This document shows, piece by piece, positions 58,385 through 64,000 of a DNA stretch of 64,000 nucleotides; the first letter of the stretch is position 1; the number at the start of each line of letters is the position of its first letter. Below the pieces are notes generated by a model. The model made no database searches and was not told where the DNA came from. It was given only the letters and a program-made list of their open reading frames with translations. Made by a program: the position numbers and the translations under genes. Origin of the DNA: Megascapheus bottae (taxonomy: Eukaryota; Chordata; Mammalia; Rodentia; Geomyidae); the NCBI GenBank assembly GCA_024803745.1, contig JANJXV010000002.1:41685757-41749756 (forward strand), in the 5' to 3' direction.

Positions 58385-59885
58385 CAAGGAGTATTTTTAA
58401 TGGTTGTGTCTCCCATTTCCTTCTTTCACCAGCAGCCTAATTCATTGCACAGGAGCTGAAAAAGTTGTTGATTTAGGAATTAATAGCTGAATTCAAATTT
58501 ACCCAGTAATACACATGAAAGTGAACACACCTCTTAGAAAACATTACAAAATATCTAGAAATGCTGGCCACATTTCACCACTTAAACCTAAATTCTCTTT
58601 ATGTGAATTATTCAATCCTTCCTTCTGTTGAGCCTCAAATCCCATTCTCAATTGTGCTAAACAGTTCGGAAAACATTCTGAGCGCTAAATCATATTCTTT
58701 TTCATCCTCATATTTCCCTGATCTATTTTCTCTTTTAAGTCCAGAAGATATCCAGATTGTGACAGAAATTGTGATTTGCCAACCCAGCATCCACTTCAGC
58801 TTGCTCCTTCTGACCTTACTCAGACATCAATATTAATGGGTCCCAGGCAGCTCAACAAAAGCATCATAAGGATCTTTTCCATCTTCCCTCACTTGTAGGA
58901 AGGAGTGGCCCAGAGAAAAATCAGCCTGTTCAGTCCTGTGCTCTTCAGGTTTTAAGTACGTCGAAATAGAGAGCATGCCTAAATGATTTACTCATCTTTC
59001 TGATCACTCCAAATGGGGATCAAACAGTCCTGTAATAACAGAAATGAAATGAGACCAGACAAGACAGAACTAGCTGCATTCTGACCAACCAGAGCCGACT
59101 CTAAGAAGCATCTATGGGGGAAAGGGGGAGGACTGGAACCTTTGATGCGACCTGATCCTATCATCAGACCTTGGTGCTGCGCTCAAGCTGCATGAAAAAT
59201 GACATTTACACACACGACATTAAAAAAAAAACATAAAAGTGACAAAGTCCCATCCCTAGAATCAAATGTTCTTTGACAGAGAACCTTGTGGATTATATGA
59301 CCTCATTCTAGGAAAAGGGACTAAAATTTCTATTCTTAAATATTGATGTAAATATTAATGGCATGAAGAAAAAGGAATTAAATACAGAGCATTCAAAAGT
59401 AAATAATTAAGTCTGTATGCAAAAACAAGCACAAACAAAAATCTCCCCCAGTTAATTTGGACAAAAACAAAAATAAAAACCCTATCCATTACTGTATTTA
59501 TGCTGTAATTATACTTTGAATTATAGTAATGATAGTAGAATAACTAGACAATAGTATATTCAAAGGTTCAGCAGTTAAGCTGAGTAAAGTTCAAAACTTA
59601 GTATAAAAATATAACCTAAAAAAATATATATATATATAACCTAAACTCAATTTTATGTGTAGTACAGAGAAAACAAATGCTTCATAGTAAATGTAATTGC
59701 TTTAATCAGAAATAACCTCATCTTTAAATTCTTCAATGAAATCCCCCAAGACGCGCGCGCGTGCGCGCGCACGCACACACACACACACACACACACATTA
59801 ATGGCAAGTATTTAATATCTACTTAGCTTGTTACTTGAAGGCTAGTTATTGGCCTTTTAAAGATTGCTTTACATATAGATTATCT
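58385..59885. other. Unique sequence with CG/CA tract at 59753-59798
   Basis: The frame 58561-58836 has no family resemblance. A (CG)n(CA)n alternating tract lies near the end. Confidence 0.45.
59753..59798 (+). repeat. (CG)n(CA)n alternating tract
   Basis: cgcgcgcgcgtgcgcgcgca followed by CA, a Z-DNA-prone sequence. Confidence 0.93.
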
Positions 59886-59894
59886 AAGTGAAAC

Positions 59895-60087
59895 TTTTTA
59901 TTTATTTTTTTTGGCCAGTTTTGGGGCTTGAACTCATGGCCTGAGCTTTCCTTGGGCTTTCTTCAAGGCTTAGTGCTCTACCACTGGAGCCATAGCACCA
60001 CTTCTGGCTTTTCTATGTATGTGGTACTGAGTTTTTGTGCACGCTAGCTAGGCAAGCACTGTACCGCTAAGCCAAACTCCCGGCCCA
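59895..60087 (-). mobile_element. IDL-Geo SINE (minus)
   Basis: T-run, ggccagttttggggcttgaa, reverse ID end ccaaactcccggccc. Duplication aagtgaaa at 59886-59893 and 60088-60095. Confidence 0.9.
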
Positions 60088-60095
60088 AAGTGAAA

Positions 60096-60634
60096 AATTT
60101 TTATCAGCTTAGTTATCAAATATGTTTGAAATTTAAAGAGAAATTAGTAAATACTTTGTCTTTGAAGGAGACAGCTTTCAACAGATTCTTAAAAGAACCT
60201 ACTTTTCTACCCAAAGTTGAACTAATGTTATTAAAGTGATGAGCAGGTCTCTATTTTCAACCAGGGAAATTTGGTCTTTTCTCTCACCACCATCACAACG
60301 TCCCTCATCCCAAAAAACCTAAAGATTAATTTGATGTTCTTTATACACAGTTTGAGTTTTCCCAACCACTGACTCCCAGATAATTGAGAAATGCCTGGAA
60401 GAAAATAGAGACGGCAAGCAATGTTTTGGGGGGTCTTTAACAAAAGATTTGACCAATTCTGAGCATTTTAGTTGACTTTATTTTAAAACTATATGATTTG
60501 CTGGGGAACTGCAACAAAACAAAGAGGCATCCTGAGCCAGCAAGAGAGGTCAAACAGAAATCGAAATATTTAAATAGACATAGATTATCCAGTAGACAGA
60601 GAAAACATATGTTTAATGAACCATCAAAATCTTT
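60096..60634. other. Unique sequence, nothing recognised
   Basis: Opposing frames, no family resemblance. Confidence 0.4.
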
Positions 60635-60646
60635 ACAATCTGATTT

Positions 60647-60873
60647 GGGGGTGGGGGAGGTCATGGGTTTTGACCTAGGCTTGGGCGCTGTCCCTGAGCT
60701 TTTCAGCTGAAGGCTACCTCCGCCACCTCTCGAGCCAAGCCCCACAATCCATTTTCTAGAGGTTAGTTGGAGATAAGAGTCTCAGGATCTTTAGTGCCTG
60801 GGCTGACTTTGAACCTTGATCCTCAGATCTCAGCCTCCTGAGTAACTAAGATTATATTGTGAGCCACCGCTCA
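60647..60873 (-). mobile_element. B1/7SL-like + Geo chimeric SINE (minus)
   Basis: gggggtgggggaggtcatgg start, tcagcctcctgagtaactaa, gtgagccaccgctc. Duplication acaatctgattt (60635-60646) and acaatctaattt (60874-60885), one mismatch. Confidence 0.9.
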
Positions 60874-61087
60874 ACAATCTAATTTTTAATGTGTTTTTAA
60901 AAGCATAAAAACAATAACCAGAGGAATATTTTAAGTTTGTAGTTCCTTTTGCTTGCTACTCTAGTCCAGTTTAACTTTCCATTGTATTATACAATGCAAG
61001 AGTGGATAAGGGAACAGTACTGCCTTTGTGTGATGGCTCTTGGTCTTCCCCTTCATATAATGTATTACATATATTACATATTAATAT

Positions 61088-61267
61088 TTTTGCCAGCCCT
61101 GAGTCTTGAACTCAGGGCCTGGGCACTATCCTTGGGCTTTCTCAAAGTTACCACTTGAGCCACAGCACTGCTTCTGGTTTTTTCTGTGTATGTGGTACCA
61201 AGGAAGAGAACCCAGGCTTTATGCATGCTAGGCAAGCACTCTTACCACTAGGCCAGGCTCCCAGCCC
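61088..61267 (-). mobile_element. IDL-Geo SINE (minus)
   Basis: gccagccctgagtcttgaac then ctaggcaagcactcttacca and ccagccc. Confidence 0.88.
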
Positions 61268-61589
61268 TATTAATTAATATTCTATAACATATATATATAT
61301 ATAAAACTTTCCCTTTGTATAACTATCCAAAACATTTTCTTCTCTATGCCTGACAAGAAAGCAACCGGTAGTGCTTTTTTACTTGCTTACAAATAGAATT
61401 TTCTCCCATCTTAAGAGCCAGCCCTTACACAAGGCAACACGCACGTTTCAGAAGAAAAAAAAAAAAAGACAACTCTTGCCTGGACGGACCTCCATTTTGC
61501 AACCAGGAGGGAGGAACTAGCAGGCTGACTGGCCAAAGAAGAATTCTGAGTAGTATTTCTGACATAGCACCTCAGCGCGAACCTAGTGC
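61268..61589. other. Unique sequence upstream of the p16 island
   Basis: Short (AT)n near 61289-61302; no gene seen. Confidence 0.4.
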
Positions 61590-62450
61590 CGAAAGCTATA
61601 GGATGCGTTGAGGAGGGGGAGAGTCACTGGTAAGAAAGAGAGGTCACAGAGGTGGTACTGGTCTTTCGTGGGGGCTCAGGCCGTGAGGAGGGGAATGGCT
61701 CCGCCTCTTCTCCCCCTTCAAAGAAGAAGCAGGGCTGGAAGTGTGGCTGAAGTGCCCAGGCCCCGTAGTTCCCGCCCCAGGGACCCTAGTTTGCCCCGGG
61801 GAGGGGGGTGGAGAGATTAATGGAGACCTCGACTCCCGAAAGCACCAGAGAGTAGATCCGAAACTCCTGGGAGCCGGCGCGGCTGGAGGGAGCGGCAGGT
61901 GGGGAGGGAGCTTCTCCCAAGGCTCGCCGGGGCTCCGGGCCGGGCGGTCCGGGGAGGACGTGGTCTCCCCGCGCCCCCCACATTTCACCCCGAGCCGCCG
62001 CGCGCCGGGGTGTACCGTTCTTCCACCTCACGCGCGCGCAGCGCCTCCTGCGACGGCCAGCCACCCCCGCGGGGCTGCGGGGCGCGGGCCGGGGAAGGGG
62101 GGCGCCTGGGGGCCGCAGCTGCCAATCCCTGCGAGGACGGGGCCCGGAGGAAGGCGGCGTGGTCACCCGAGGGCGGAACGGGCGGGCGGGATGGGTTGTC
62201 CGCCCTGGCCAGCCAAGGAAATGCAGGGGAGAAATCAGCACGAGAGCCCGGGCGGCATGGAACTGAGCGCGGACCGGCTGGCCGCGGCCGCCGCCCAGGG
62301 CCGCGTGGACGAGGTGCGGGCGCTGCTGGAGGCCGGGGTGCCCCCCGACGCGGTCAACCGGCACGGGCGCAGGCCCATCCAGGTAGGCGGGCGTGGAGGA
62401 GCCGCCCGGCCGAGGACCTGCGACGAACAGACACCATTTTCTGGGGTGGG
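61590..62450 (+). promoter_or_regulatory. CDKN2A: p16INK4a CpG-island promoter and exon 1-alpha
   Basis: GC- and CpG-rich block surrounding exon 1-alpha, flanked by AT-rich DNA and an L-shaped drop to a GT microsatellite at about 62597. Candidate GC boxes occur near 61700 and 62180. I saw no TATA box. In other mammals this island is the methylation target that silences p16. Confidence 0.7.
62257..62382 (+). CDS. CDKN2A: CDKN2A exon 1-alpha coding part (p16INK4a residues 1-42, partial)
   Basis: First exon of p16INK4a, the CDK4/6 inhibitor and senescence effector. ATG 62257 has a near-ideal context (GGCGGCATGG) and begins [20 protein letters not shown], followed by [14 protein letters not shown] and GRRPIQ: ankyrin repeat 1 and the start of repeat 2. 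The donor gt at 62383-62384 cuts in phase 0, the phase used by p16 exon 1-alpha. The start matches the mouse-type N-terminus; the extra eight residues of the human form are not seen. The frame is open upstream, with in-frame ATGs at 62191 and 62221, so a 22-residue longer form is possible. Exons 2 and 3 are outside the window. It lies about 18.9 kb downstream of the ARF exon. Confidence 0.96.
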
Positions 62451-62593
62451 GGTGGGGGGCTTCTTTTTCTTTTTCTTTCTAGGGTGTGTTGGGAGAGGGG
62501 ACGCCGGGATCTCTTACCGAAGCCTTGGGAGGAACAGGAAAGTATACAATATAGATCTCCAAAATGGGGAGCGAAGTGGGGTGCGTGAGTGCG

Positions 62594-62596
<3 letters not shown>

Positions 62597-62642
<46 letters not shown>
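62597..62642 (+). repeat. (GT)n microsatellite after exon 1-alpha
   Basis: About 46 bases of GT, 215 bases downstream of the p16 exon donor. Confidence 0.95.
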
Positions 62643-62643
<1 letters not shown>

Positions 62644-63925
62644 AGAGTGTCAGACAGAGCTTCGCACCTTCTCAGATACAACATTTGCAAACGAAGATTT
62701 GTATTTGGGGCTAATCTCCCGGATAAGGGAGATTTCGTGGAAATGTACTGTAGGCCTCCTATGTTGGAATCAATCTCGACCTCAGTTATTCAGAAACTAT
62801 ATATTGAGCTGCTTTTTGACTGCAAAAGGATTGTTTGCTTTGGAAATGTAGTAAATAAAAGGCGAAGGCATGAACAAAAATGATGATCTCGCCTGAGATG
62901 TGGGTTTAGGTACCATTGTGGGGGTCGCTATATTGTCTTTGCTTTAAAACAAAAAAAAACTTAATTGGTATGGTACATTCCAGACAGAAATCAGTTTCCC
63001 CTTTGTTGAAAATTGCTGTTTCTCCCCTGCAGCCCTTTGGTTTTGTGGCTTCGGGTGTGTGTGCTTTCTCATATTTCAAGTTAAATAAAATTTCCTCCCG
63101 GCAGTCAGTATTACAACTGGTGGCAACCATTTTAAGAAAATGTACCTGAAATGGAAAAAAAAATGGATGATTAGTTTTCACTATTGTTTAGCCAGAGAAG
63201 AAAGAGGAAATGGTTTTGGTTTTGAACTTCACACAAATTGCAAAGAAATTGCAGTTTATACAAAAATTGAAATCCATTTATTCCAGAATCCTCTAAACAT
63301 TTTTTGCTTTGGATTACTATTATGATTTAAATATATTGGTTATGTTCCAGTTTCTCAGTCTTTATACCATAAGATATGCAAAAAACTTTTCAGATAAATT
63401 CTATTACCAGAATGAAGGATTTCATCGCATCCTTGATACACTGGATTGCATTTTTTTTCTGGTTAACTGTATTTGTAATTTAGTTGACTGATATTTTTGC
63501 TTGCTTATCTTTTTAGAAACAAGCAATTTTATTTTCTTCAGTTGCAAGTAAGAGTCAGCTGCTAGCAATAGTATAACTCATTTTTTATTCCATGGTATAG
63601 AAAAATAAAAAATGATTCAGGTTGAATGAGGCACAGTGTAATAAATACAAATGATTCCTGTTTAAAGTTTTTATCTTCTAGCTAATCAACACCACTACCC
63701 ATTATATAGCATACTACATTCTTCTTAGAAATACTAACATACTAACATTCTTCATTAGAAATGACTATTTCAAAGATGATTAAGGAATGAAGAGTTGAGC
63801 TTCTTATTGTTGCTCTGATTATCACGAATGTAATTATGCCATCAAGCAAACCCGTTTATTATTCTGTAGATCCAATATCTTTAAAAGGGGGGGCTCCTTG
63901 AGGATTTATTTACTTATTTAAAGAC
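62643..63925. other. Unique AT-rich CDKN2A intron sequence
   Basis: No gene or repeat family seen; short frames are unassigned. Confidence 0.4.
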
Positions 63926-64000
63926 AGTGTTGGGGCTCGCGTTCAGTGCCTGGACACTGTCCCTGAGCTTTTTTTTTTTTTTTTTTTTTTTTGCAAAAAG
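63926..64000 (-). mobile_element. Partial reverse Geo-type SINE piece at the window end
   Basis: ttggggctcgcgttcagtgc then cactgtccctgagct is the reverse Geo tail; it then enters a T-run and the window stops. Confidence 0.65.

Larger units (their letters stand above)
43397..64000 (+). other. CDKN2A: CDKN2A intron 1 of the ARF transcript (continues past window)
   Basis: From the 1-beta donor the ARF intron runs past the window end, since exon 2 is not reached. It contains exon 1-alpha of p16 and its promoter, the known arrangement of this locus. The first 8 kb is almost free of recent SINEs; SINEs become common again after 51.4 kb. The p16 intron from the donor at 62383 shares its end. Confidence 0.85.

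Noticed and set aside
58561..58836. 91-residue + strand frame
   Set aside because: No recognised family, no splice context and ordinary AT-rich composition.
61741..62883. 380-residue frame through p16 exon 1-alpha
   Set aside because: It starts at GTG, reads through the exon donor into intron and a GT repeat. Only the p16 exon part is supported; the upstream ATGs are reported as a finding.

Overview
The window is nuclear DNA of a rodent, very probably a member of the Geomyoidea (kangaroo rats, pocket mice, pocket gophers). It carries most of the INK4/ARF (CDKN2B-CDKN2A) tumour-suppressor locus on the + strand. The rodent placement rests on many copies of a dimeric SINE: an ID-like, tRNA-derived left half joined to a right half that I recognise as the 'Geo' monomer. 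As I recall the literature, this IDL-Geo SINE is restricted to Geomyoidea. I cannot decide the genus.

Layout: 1-23 kb is intergenic and repeat-dense (IDL-Geo SINEs, B1/7SL-like+Geo chimeric SINEs, several 5'-truncated L1 3' ends, MIR and hAT remnants, microsatellites). CDKN2B (p15INK4b) is complete in two coding exons (24357-24533 and 27190-27450), starting in a CpG-dense promoter behind a long CA/CG tract. About 16 kb of intergenic DNA follows, including a solo LTR at 29452-29800 with a perfect 6-bp target duplication. The first exon of ARF (CDKN2A exon 1-beta, 43207-43396) lies in a large CpG island (about 41.4-43.45 kb). About 19 kb further on, CDKN2A exon 1-alpha (p16INK4a, 62257-62382) lies in its own CpG island. 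The window ends inside the following intron, so the shared CDKN2A exons 2 and 3 are absent and both CDKN2A products are partial here.

How the genes work together: p15 and p16 are ankyrin-repeat inhibitors of CDK4/CDK6 and keep RB active. ARF restrains MDM2 and so stabilises p53. Exon 1-beta ends in phase 1 and exon 1-alpha in phase 0, so a shared exon 2 would be read in two frames, as in other mammals. CDKN2B exon 2, the paralogue of that shared exon, still carries an ARF-like open frame.

No wholly new system is evident. The most informative departures are a nine-glycine insertion in p15, a minisatellite abutting the CDKN2B exon 2 acceptor, in-frame upstream ATGs at ARF and p16, the solo LTR, nested SINEs with readable target duplications, and two long zones free of young SINEs around the coding exons.
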